DNA of 11,440 bases from JAVBTT01 sp031556035 (GTDB lineage Bacteria; Bacillota; Clostridia; Oscillospirales; UBA929). Both the position numbers and the translations under genes were made by a program. The first letter of the stretch is position 1; each line of letters starts with the position of its first letter. The notes beneath the pieces were generated by a model, which saw only the letters and a program-made list of their open reading frames with translations, was not told where the DNA came from and ran no database searches. Positions 1 to 5,742 of the stretch are shown here, in pieces. The stretch spans positions 1 to 11,440 of the forward strand of contig JAVBTT010000028.1 in the NCBI GenBank assembly GCA_031556035.1, in the 5' to 3' direction.

Positions 1-119
1 ACGCCATTACAATCTCAGGCGTGACCGTCAGCGAAGGCCAGAAGCTGGTTATTGCGGGCGTCAAATACGCCGAGCTGTTCCCGAGCTACAGCTTTACATT
101 TACGGTGGCAATCCCGTAA
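1..119 (+). CDS. 3' end of an unknown protein (partial)
   Basis: An open frame runs in from the left edge and ends at TAA 117-119, giving about 38 residues. The visible tail alternates hydrophobic and polar residues (it ends YSFTFTVAIP), which suggests beta strands, as in the last sheet of a surface or fibre-like domain. No sorting signal, transmembrane segment or catalytic motif is visible in the fragment. Its start lies outside the window, so the family cannot be named. That it is a real gene is inferred from the clean open frame to the edge and from the hairpin-containing spacer after the stop. Confidence 0.55.
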   Translation, partial: AITISGVTVSEGQKLVIAGVKYAELFPSYSFTFTVAIP

Positions 120-163
120 TATCTTCATAGCGAAGGGTAAGCGGGAGGCGTAAACGTCCTCCA

Positions 164-205
164 GATAACGAATAGAATTCACGAATGTGGGTTCTATTCG
201 TTATC
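164..205. repeat. Perfect 14-bp inverted repeat (hairpin or operator)
   Basis: GATAACGAATAGAA at 164-177 is matched exactly by TTCTATTCGTTATC at 192-205, with a 14-base loop. A smaller hairpin precedes it (GGAGG at 144-148 with CCTCC at 158-162). No run of T follows, so it is not a textbook rho-independent terminator. It could end the upstream transcript, or be an operator or leader structure for the AraC-type gene that starts at 305. The ATG at 185 lies in its loop. Confidence 0.6.
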
Positions 206-304
206 ACCGCTTTAAAGAGGCTTTTTGAAGCAAGTCCTTTTAAATGCATGAATGGAAGGTTTCTGCTTGGGTTAATATTACAACGCTGTCTGGGGGTAAC
301 AGAA

Positions 305-1072
305 ATGTTCTTTTTTGAGCATCATGCAATGAGAGAAGATGATTTCTTCAGCATCAAGAGGCGCCAAAATATATCCTTCCCAACCCATCTGCACCGAGCA
401 TATGAATTGATCTTTATACACAGCGGCACGCTTTCCCTGCAAATCGAGCAGAGGCAATATCAAATGGAGGCGGGGCAGTTATCCTTCATTTTCTGCAATC
501 AGATACACGAATTTTCTTCCTCACATGAATCCGAAATATCTGTTGTCCTATTTTCACCGGAAATAATAGGTGACTTTCACTCCGTTTACAAAGGCTGCGC
601 ACCAGAGAACAGTGTGATCAGCTTGGATACTGTGCCAGATTTGCACAATTTGCATAACATGTATGCAAAAAAAAGCCTGCTTTACCGGATATGCGACGAG
701 CTTATGCGATCTACCCGGCTGGTGCAAATCGAAAATCACGCTCGGGTGGAGATTTTGCAGCAAATTTTCGCCTATATTGATCGACATTACAGCGAAACCT
801 GTACACTTCAAAGCGTTGCCAAGGTGCTGCAATACGATTATTTCTATCTCTCAAAGTTATTTGTAAGACAGGCGGGAATGCACTTTACGGAGTATCTGAA
901 TCACTATCGCATTTCGCAGGCCTGCTACCTGCTTCACTCTGGTGGACAATCCATATCCGATATCGCCTCGCGCTGCGGATATTCCACATTACGCTCTTTT
1001 CACCGAAATTTTCACAGCTTGATGCACTGTTCTCCACGGGAATATCTGGCGCTCTATGGAACAGCAATTTGA
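305..1072 (+). CDS. AraC-family transcriptional regulator with cupin sensor domain
   Basis: This 255-residue protein has the layout of AraC/XylS regulators. An N-terminal cupin-like pocket spans about residues 10-90: HLH at 28-30, an IFIHSG strand, and a second cupin element around NQIHEF at 65-70. A linker helix follows, then two helix-turn-helix motifs at about 155-250 (the second reads ISDIASRCGYST, followed by SFHRNFHSLMHCSPREY). It is expected to bind DNA and respond to a small molecule, often a sugar. The start at 305 is chosen because GGGGG at 292-296 sits 8 bases upstream. The frame is open back to an ATG at 185, but that one has no ribosome site and lies in a hairpin loop. The gene is more AT-rich than its neighbours, hinting at transfer. 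Its target is unknown; pgi is separated from it by a terminator. Confidence 0.9.
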   Translation: MFFFEHHAMREDDFFSIKRRQNISFPTHLHRAYELIFIHSGTLSLQIEQRQYQMEAGQLSFIFCNQIHEFSSSHESEISVVLFSPEIIGDFHSVYKGCAPENSVISLDTVPDLHNLHNMYAKKSLLYRICDELMRSTRLVQIENHARVEILQQIFAYIDRHYSETCTLQSVAKVLQYDYFYLSKLFVRQAGMHFTEYLNHYRISQACYLLHSGGQSISDIASRCGYSTLRSFHRNFHSLMHCSPREYLALYGTAI

Positions 1073-1195
1073 CAGCAATGCGTTATTACTTAGGAAAACA
1101 AGGGAAAACGATTTGAGAGATAGAAGAACTTACAGGAGTATGGTATCCTCGAGTAAGTATTGGTTCCACGATTAAATCTTGCCGCAAGAGCTCCT

Positions 1196-1232
1196 AAAAA
1201 TGCGCCGCCCGCTGTGCGGGCGGCGCATTTTT
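1196..1232. terminator. Bidirectional rho-independent terminator
   Basis: A perfect 17-bp stem pairs 1196-1212 with 1216-1232 around a TGT loop. It has a GC-rich core (GCGCCGCCCGC), with A5 before it and T5 after it, so it can work on either strand. It lies about 125 bases beyond the stop of the AraC-type gene and shields pgi from upstream transcription. Confidence 0.93.
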
Positions 1233-1344
1233 CTCGCCACTGGCAGCAAGGTTTAACTGGTCCATCAATAATACTAATACCAGTTTAAAACCTCCATCAT
1301 CTCGTTTCGTAAATTTAAGATGATAGATTGATGCGTCAAGCTTA

Positions 1345-1373
1345 TTGCATAGTCGCTCAAAATCGTATACAAT
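1345..1373 (+). promoter_or_regulatory. Probable sigma-A promoter of pgi
   Basis: TTGCAT at 1345-1350 and TACAAT at 1368-1373 are separated by 17 bases, a near-consensus vegetative promoter. Transcription would start near 1380 and leave a leader of about 70 bases before the pgi start at 1450. It lies downstream of the terminator at 1196-1232, which fits an independent transcript. Confidence 0.6.
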
Positions 1374-1449
1374 ACACAAAAGGTCGGATACGGTGTCGGT
1401 CTTGCCAGTTATTTCCGGCTGTATTCACATATGAAAGGGTGTTCTCAAT

Positions 1450-2769
1450 TTGAAAGTTGATGTATCTGCAGTTGAGCAAGCTGCCATAAACTCTATTATA
1501 CCTGAGCTCGAAAAGGCCCATGACGAGCTTTTGAGCGGCACCGGCAAAGGCAGTGACTTTACCGGCTGGGTAAAGCTTCCGGGAACACGTGACCGGGATG
1601 AGTTTCTCCGGGTAAAGAAAGCGGCCAAGAAAATACAGGGAGATTCCCAGGTTTTGCTGGTGGTGGGCATAGGCGGTTCCTACCTTGGTGCGCGTGCGGT
1701 TATAGAGTTTCTGCGCGGCAGCTTCTATAATTTGAGACGCAAGGACACTCCTGATGTATTTTTCGTGGGCAACAACCTGTCCGCGTCATACGCCGAGCAG
1801 ATAATCGAGCTGGTGGGAGACCGCGACTTCTCAATAAACGTCATATCCAAATCCGGCACCACAACAGAGCCAGCCGTGTCCTTCAGGTTCTGGAAGACCC
1901 TGTGCGAGAAAAAATACGGAAAAGAGGGCGCGAGGGGGCGCATATACGCGACCACAGACGCGGCGCGCGGCGCGTTGAAAAAGCTCTGTGACAGCGAAGG
2001 CTATGAGACCTTTGTTATTCCGGATGACGTGGGCGGACGTTATTCGGTGCTGACCCCGGTCGGGCTTTTGCCGATAGCGGTGGCGGGCATTGACGTCGAT
2101 GAGCTGTTGTCCGGGGCTGCTGAAATGATGGGTATCTGCGCTGTGCCCGGTCTTGAAAATCCCGCCTGGCAATACGCCGCCGCCCGCAACGCGCTGTATC
2201 GCGCAGGAAAGACAATCGAAGTGCTTGCATGCTACGACCCGGATTTTGTATTCATGGCAGAGTGGTACAAGCAGCTCTACGGGGAGAGCGAGGGCAAGGA
2301 GGGCAAGGGCATTTTCCCGGCGGCGGTCAGCTTCACGGCGGATCTTCACTCAATGGGGCAGTACATTCAGGAGGGGGCGCGGACGCTGTTTGAGACTGTT
2401 GTGCTGATAGAGAACTCCTCCGGCTCCATGGCTGTGACCTCTGACCCGGACAACGTGGACGGCCTCAACTTCCTGACGGGCAAGTCCCTGAGCGAGATTG
2501 AGCTTCAGGCGTTCCGGGGCACCTATCTAGCCCATATGGACGGAGGGGTTCCGAACCTTGTTGTGAGCATGGACAAAAAAAACGCGCAGAGCCTTGGGAA
2601 GCTGATATATTTCTTTGAGTTCGCCTGCGGGCTGTCCGGATATCTGCTCGGCGTCAACCCGTTTGACCAGCCCGGGGTTGAGGCGTACAAGAGGAACATG
2701 TTCGCGCTGCTCGGAAAGCCCGGTTTTGAGGAGGAGGGCCGGCGGCTCGCGGCGCGGCTTGACAAATAG
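1450..2769 (+). CDS. pgi: Glucose-6-phosphate isomerase
   Basis: This cytoplasmic enzyme interconverts glucose-6-phosphate and fructose-6-phosphate in glycolysis and gluconeogenesis. Its 439 residues match the short bacterial form of about 440-450. Visible elements are the sugar-phosphate loops GIGGSYLGA (73-81) and SKSGTTTEP (133-141), isomerase signature 1 GGRYSVLTPVG (195-205) and signature 2 NPFDQPGVEAYK (403-414). By family alignment the catalytic residues are Glu279 (in GESEGKEGKG), His300 (in ADLHSMGQ) and Lys414, all present. The start is TTG at 1450, preceded by AAAGGG at 1434-1439; no ATG gives a better start. It has its own promoter upstream and a 96-base gap to the next gene. It looks intact and is the most secure assignment in the window. 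Confidence 0.98.
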   Translation: MKVDVSAVEQAAINSIIPELEKAHDELLSGTGKGSDFTGWVKLPGTRDRDEFLRVKKAAKKIQGDSQVLLVVGIGGSYLGARAVIEFLRGSFYNLRRKDTPDVFFVGNNLSASYAEQIIELVGDRDFSINVISKSGTTTEPAVSFRFWKTLCEKKYGKEGARGRIYATTDAARGALKKLCDSEGYETFVIPDDVGGRYSVLTPVGLLPIAVAGIDVDELLSGAAEMMGICAVPGLENPAWQYAAARNALYRAGKTIEVLACYDPDFVFMAEWYKQLYGESEGKEGKGIFPAAVSFTADLHSMGQYIQEGARTLFETVVLIENSSGSMAVTSDPDNVDGLNFLTGKSLSEIELQAFRGTYLAHMDGGVPNLVVSMDKKNAQSLGKLIYFFEFACGLSGYLLGVNPFDQPGVEAYKRNMFALLGKPGFEEEGRRLAARLDK

Positions 2770-2795
2770 GAAGAGCGCAGCCGGGCGGGTTACGA

Positions 2796-2807
2796 AATAA
2801 CGTTATT
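2796..2807. promoter_or_regulatory. 12-bp perfect palindrome (possible operator)
   Basis: AATAACGTTATT reads the same on both strands. It lies in the 96-base gap between pgi and the aldo/keto reductase gene, 30 bases before a second palindrome. AT-rich palindromes of this length are typical of dimeric repressor sites, but no regulator can be assigned. A convincing -35/-10 pair could not be placed in this gap. Confidence 0.35.
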
Positions 2808-2836
2808 GTTTTGGCGCGCTTTTTATACCTGCGAAT

Positions 2837-2848
2837 AACATTAATGTT
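2837..2848. promoter_or_regulatory. 12-bp perfect palindrome next to the ribosome site (possible operator)
   Basis: AACATTAATGTT is a perfect palindrome ending 5 bases before the GGGAGGG ribosome binding site of the aldo/keto reductase gene. Its AACAT half-site also occurs in the 14-bp palindrome at 7351-7364, though with different spacing. An operator role is inferred. Confidence 0.35.
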
Positions 2849-2865
2849 CTATGGGAGGGATAGCA

Positions 2866-3771
2866 ATGCTCAAACGAAAGCTTGGAAAAACAGGCCTGTC
2901 GCTGCCAATACTGGGATTTGGCGCGATGGAGATACGCAGCATGGACTCGAGCGAGGCCGGTAGGCTTCTTAACGAGATTCTTGACATGGGGATAGCTTTC
3001 ATCGATACCTCCCCGGACTATATCAGGAGCGAGGAGCACATCGGCAGGGCGATATCCCACCGACGAGGAGAATATGTTTTGGCCAGCAAGTGTGGCTGCG
3101 ACACGTGGACTGAAGGCGGGGCGCATGTGTTCACCCGTGAGCGCTTTCAAAGAAACCTTGACGCCAGCCTGAAAACTCTGAAAACCGATCGGATAGATAT
3201 ATGGCAGATACACGGTCCGGTGCCCGGGGATCTGAGCGGACCGTTTGACGACGCGATAGCGTTCATGCAGGAGCAGAAAGATGCCGGCAAAGTGGGCACT
3301 GTGTCCGTAAGCTTCAAAAACGGGGGGCCTTCCGACCCGCTGTATCCCGCAGGATACAGCCTCCAGGGTTTTGAGCTCTTTGCGGACTGGGGCTGCTTTG
3401 ACAGCATTCAGACGGTTTACGGCGCTCTGACACGTGACTGCGAGCACACGATATCTCGCGCCGCCGAAAAGGGCATCGGCGTGATAGCCAGAGGGGTGCT
3501 TAATAGATATACTCCAGCGCATTCGGCCAACATAGAATCGGCGGGACTTCGCGAGCTTTGCGCTACGGGCGAAGATATCAACGAATTTCTGATACGTTTC
3601 GCGATTACTCACGAGGGAGTTACAACCGCTATCGTTGGTTCAGGCAACGCCGTACATATGAGAAGCAACATTGCCGCCTCGGGAAGAGGCCCGCTTCCGG
3701 CGGACGTCTATGCTGAGGCTAAATGCAGACTGGACGCCGTCGGAGTGAGCCCGGATAAAAGAAGAGTATAA
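2866..3771 (+). CDS. Aldo/keto reductase family oxidoreductase
   Basis: This 301-residue protein has the fold of NAD(P)H-dependent aldo/keto reductases, which reduce aldehydes and ketones. The N-terminus has the usual KLGKTGLSLPILGFGAME. The catalytic tetrad can be read as Asp47 and Tyr52 (FIDTSPDY), Lys75 (LASKCG) and His116 (IWQIHG). A late VGSGNAVHMRSNI segment (from Ile/Val-Gly-Ser) matches the phosphate-binding part of the cofactor site. The start is ATG 2866, because GGGAGGG (2853-2859) sits 6 bases upstream; an in-frame ATG at 2851 lies at the 5' edge of that ribosome site. The substrate cannot be read from the sequence. It is probably monocistronic: it follows pgi after 96 bases and faces a convergent operon across a strong hairpin. 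Confidence 0.93.
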   Translation: MLKRKLGKTGLSLPILGFGAMEIRSMDSSEAGRLLNEILDMGIAFIDTSPDYIRSEEHIGRAISHRRGEYVLASKCGCDTWTEGGAHVFTRERFQRNLDASLKTLKTDRIDIWQIHGPVPGDLSGPFDDAIAFMQEQKDAGKVGTVSVSFKNGGPSDPLYPAGYSLQGFELFADWGCFDSIQTVYGALTRDCEHTISRAAEKGIGVIARGVLNRYTPAHSANIESAGLRELCATGEDINEFLIRFAITHEGVTTAIVGSGNAVHMRSNIAASGRGPLPADVYAEAKCRLDAVGVSPDKRRV

Positions 3772-3773
3772 CG

Positions 3774-3821
3774 CCGAACGGAGACCCGCGCCAGACAAGC
3801 CTGGCGCGGGTCTCCGTTCGG
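3774..3821. terminator. 21-bp perfect hairpin between convergent genes (terminator without T-run)
   Basis: Bases 3774-3794 pair perfectly with 3801-3821 (arms starting CCGAACGGAG and ending CTCCGTTCGG) around a 6-base ACAAGC loop. It begins 3 bases after the aldo/keto reductase stop and ends 16 bases before the methyltransferase stop on the other strand. Neither side has a T-tract, so it is not a canonical intrinsic terminator. Its position makes bidirectional termination or transcript-end protection the likely role. Confidence 0.7.
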
Positions 3822-3837
3822 TAATAAGGCGTCGGTT

Positions 3838-4545
3838 CTATCTTTCGCATACGAAAAACACTCTGACGCCAGGATCAAGGTCAAAGTGGTTCAGTCCGGC
3901 AACATCTGCGGATACGCGCGAAAAGCCTACCTCCTTGAGCAGCTCAACAACCCTGCCGGGAGAGTACTCGCGCTCCGCGTGGCGCTCTGAGCTTCTGCGC
4001 CAATACGCTCCCTCTCTCTCAAAAATATTGAGAGAAATCCTGCAAACGGGAGCTTTCCATGAGTATTCCCAGACGCAGAACACATCCTCGGTTCTGGATA
4101 CGAGCGACATTCCATGACGTGAGGCAAGCAGACCTGGAGCGTGCATGTCGAATACAAAGCGCCCGCCAGGCTCTAGAAACAGCGCGACGCGTCTCAGAGC
4201 CTCGCGCAGCGCCTTCTCGTCGGTCAGGTAATTCAGGCCGTCCAGCGTGCATACAGCCGCCTGCACAGTTCCGTACAAATCGAGCGCCGTCATATCCTGA
4301 CGCAAAAACAAGACCTTATCGGTCTTGTTTCGCGCAATTGCGAGCATATCCTCGGAGGAATCCACCCCGATGACATCATAACCTCGTTCGGACAGCAGCG
4401 CGGCCACCGTGCCGGTTCCGCAACCGAGATCCAAAACGCATTTGGCTCCGTTCAGCAGGGGCTCAAGTCCCTCGACAAAGCCGGTATAATCCACATGCGC
4501 CATAAGCGCGTCATAATGCCTGGCAAGAACGGAGTAGGCGCTCAT
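3838..4545 (-). CDS. Class I SAM-dependent methyltransferase (YqeM-like)
   Basis: This soluble 235-residue protein has the Rossmann core of class I methyltransferases. Motif I is VLDLGCGTG at 37-45, the SAM-ribose acidic residue is Asp62 in GVDSSEDML, Asp84 follows in RQDM, and a further core element is LDGLNYL at 101-107. The N-terminal YSVLARHYDALM and the C-terminal FSRVSADVAGL are typical of small uncharacterised methyltransferases such as Bacillus YqeM. The substrate is unknown. Its ATG (4545-4543) overlaps the TGA of the upstream YerC-like gene by 4 bases in an ATGA arrangement, implying translational coupling. Transcription probably ends at the hairpin 3774-3821. It looks intact. Confidence 0.9.
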   Translation of the reverse strand: MSAYSVLARHYDALMAHVDYTGFVEGLEPLLNGAKCVLDLGCGTGTVAALLSERGYDVIGVDSSEDMLAIARNKTDKVLFLRQDMTALDLYGTVQAAVCTLDGLNYLTDEKALREALRRVALFLEPGGRFVFDMHAPGLLASRHGMSLVSRTEDVFCVWEYSWKAPVCRISLNIFEREGAYWRRSSERHAEREYSPGRVVELLKEVGFSRVSADVAGLNHFDLDPGVRVFFVCER

Positions 4546-4823
4546 TCTTCGTCCAGGACAAGCTCATAGCCTCCCTGCCCATAGCACAGGGCCCGGTTGA
4601 CCCTGCTGATAGTCGCGGTTGACGCACAGGTAAGCTGCGAGATGTCTACATATACGACTTTCTTGCGGAGAAGGGAAGCGACATGCAGTCTCTGACCCAT
4701 GGCCTGAAGCTCAGCCTCGGTGCAGAGGTCGCTCAGAAAACGCCGGCTTTTCTCAGGGGTATCTAGGGACACCACTGCTTTCCACAGCGCCTCCAGCTGT
4801 TCTTGCTTTAGCTCTTTTTTCAT
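4542..4823 (-). CDS. yerC: YerC/YecD-family TrpR-like DNA-binding protein
   Basis: This 93-residue protein matches the small TrpR-related YerC/YecD family in length and sequence. Helical N-terminal part: LEALWKAVVSLDTPEKSRRF. Family core: LCTEAELQAMGQRLHVA. Helix-turn-helix: VDISQLTCASTATISRVNRAL, ending YGQGGY as in relatives. These proteins are predicted DNA-binding regulators; no effector is established that I can name. The ribosome site is on the minus strand at about 4832-4839 (reads AAGGTGGG). It is the first gene of a two-gene operon with the overlapping methyltransferase and is divergent from the gene at 4910. Regulation of this operon or of the divergent gene is possible but is inference. 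Confidence 0.9.
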   Translation of the reverse strand: MKKELKQEQLEALWKAVVSLDTPEKSRRFLSDLCTEAELQAMGQRLHVASLLRKKVVYVDISQLTCASTATISRVNRALCYGQGGYELVLDEE

Positions 4824-4909
4824 TTTCTTAACCCACCTTATTTTAATTTTCGGATTCTCTTCTTCACCATCTATTATTTCTTTACATATGATAAAGGGGG
4901 TGATATCGA

Positions 4910-5557
4910 ATGGATCACAGTGTTTTGCCGGAAATTATCCAAAATACCCTGAAAAAAACCGTCGAAGCGGACGGAATCATATTGTTGGAAATTGAGCTCA
5001 GCTTCCCCAAACTCTCGGGAACCAGCAGGAGCTGCGAGCGGATTAACAGATTTTACGACGAAGCGGCGGAAAGGCGGCTCAAATATGCGATGAGCACCCT
5101 GACGCGGCGCGCGGCGCGGGCCAGAGGCGACTGCCTGGCAAGCGGCCTTGAGTTCACACCGCACAGACTGGAGACAAAATATGAAATTGTGCGCCACTCA
5201 AGTAACATCCTTGCGCTTTTCTGGGACTCGGTTGAGTCCTCCACCGGGGAGGAGCCTGTCGCGGTGCGCCATGTGGACAACTGGGATTTGCGAAGCGGGA
5301 CGCCGCTGTCCCCTGTTTTCGCGCGCAAGCGGCGCAAGGCTCTGCTCCGAGACCTCGGAGACCAGGCATCAAGCCGCGCGAAAGCCGGGGAGTCGTTTTA
5401 CAACGATGTGAGACGGAATGCGAAGAGATATTTTAAATCCTGCAACTGCGCCCTTGGAGAAAACGGACTTGTGATTTACTATCCGATGTACAGCCTGGCA
5501 TCTTTCGGGGCGGGATTCCCAAAATTCGAGGCTGTCGGAGATTTTTCGTACGAATAG
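4910..5557 (+). CDS. DUF3298 / RsiV-like domain protein without signal peptide
   Basis: This 215-residue protein resembles the C-terminal DUF3298 domain seen in RsiV anti-sigma factors and PdaC-type proteins. An early INRFYDEAAERRLKYA helix lies at 45-60, a central strand region contains YEIVRHSSNILALFWD (91-106), and a characteristic NWDLRSGTPLSPVF lies at 124-137. The C-terminus reads GLVIYYPMYSLASFGAGFPKF (186-206). In known relatives the domain sits outside the cell behind a signal peptide or membrane helix. Here the N-terminus (MDHSVLPEIIQ) has none, so it appears cytoplasmic. The start is supported by AAAGGGGGTG at 4893-4902. A TATTAT at 4872-4877 may be a -10 box. It ends before a terminator at 5689-5724 and is divergent from yerC. 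Its role is unknown. Confidence 0.8.
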   Translation: MDHSVLPEIIQNTLKKTVEADGIILLEIELSFPKLSGTSRSCERINRFYDEAAERRLKYAMSTLTRRAARARGDCLASGLEFTPHRLETKYEIVRHSSNILALFWDSVESSTGEEPVAVRHVDNWDLRSGTPLSPVFARKRRKALLRDLGDQASSRAKAGESFYNDVRRNAKRYFKSCNCALGENGLVIYYPMYSLASFGAGFPKFEAVGDFSYE

Positions 5558-5638
5558 CGCCCATGTCTGTAGAATTGCCCAGAATTTTTAGTAATAAACT
5601 TTTGAACAGCATTAAAATGAAGTGAAACAGAAACAATT

Positions 5639-5668
5639 AATCCACAAATATGAATGTTTGTATGGATT
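5639..5668. repeat. Imperfect inverted repeat in an AT-rich spacer
   Basis: AATCC-ACAAA (5639-5648) pairs with TTTGT-AT-GGATT (5657-5668) around an 8-base loop, with a 2-base bulge. It lies in the AT-rich gap after the DUF3298 gene, 20 bases before a GC-rich terminator. It may be part of the transcript end; no function is evident. Confidence 0.4.
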
Positions 5669-5688
5669 ATACAGAGCTTTATACGCCG

Positions 5689-5724
5689 AAGGCGGCACAA
5701 TGCCACAGCCGCGTGCCGCCTTTT
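5689..5724 (+). terminator. Rho-independent terminator
   Basis: AAGGCGGCAC (5689-5698) pairs with GTGCCGCCTT (5713-5722) around a 14-base loop, and TTTT (5721-5724) overlaps the stem end. It fits as the terminator of the DUF3298 gene. It also lies 19 bases beyond the stop of the convergent surface-protein gene and may stop that transcript too, although that side lacks a T-run. Confidence 0.75.
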
Positions 5725-5742
5725 CAAACCTTTGCCCAGGCC

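Larger units (their letters stand above)
1073..1449. other. Intergenic region between the AraC-type regulator and pgi
   Basis: This 377-base spacer holds a possible decayed coding remnant (1078-1197), a strong terminator (1196-1232), an imperfect inverted repeat (GGTTTAACTGGT at 1250-1261 against ACCAGTTTAAAACC at 1279-1292) and the probable pgi promoter (1345-1373). In the remnant frame, ATG 1078 leads to an in-frame TGA at 1114 and then reads EIEELTGV, reminiscent of a helix-turn-helix, before TAA 1195-1197. A minus-strand frame across 1194-1379 has no ribosome site and runs through the terminator stem, so it is not called. No complete gene is seen here. Confidence 0.6.

Noticed and set aside
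185..304. 40-residue N-terminal extension of the AraC-type protein
   Set aside because: No ribosome site before ATG 185, the ATG sits in a hairpin loop, and the extension does not look like the cupin start. ATG 305 has GGGGG 8 bases upstream.
1194..1379. Minus-strand frame of 61 codons starting at TTG
   Set aside because: No ribosome site, reads through the terminator stem, and resembles no family.
1831..2349. Minus-strand frame of 172 codons inside pgi
   Set aside because: Entirely antisense to a well-supported enzyme, with no recognisable protein features.
2803..3612. Minus-strand frame of 269 codons opposite the aldo/keto reductase
   Set aside because: Long only because of the codon bias of the real gene. 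It has no family motifs, and the sense frame carries the full catalytic tetrad.
4863..4892. TTCACC / TATGAT as promoter of the DUF3298-like gene
   Set aside because: Transcription would start inside or just after the ribosome site, leaving too short a leader.
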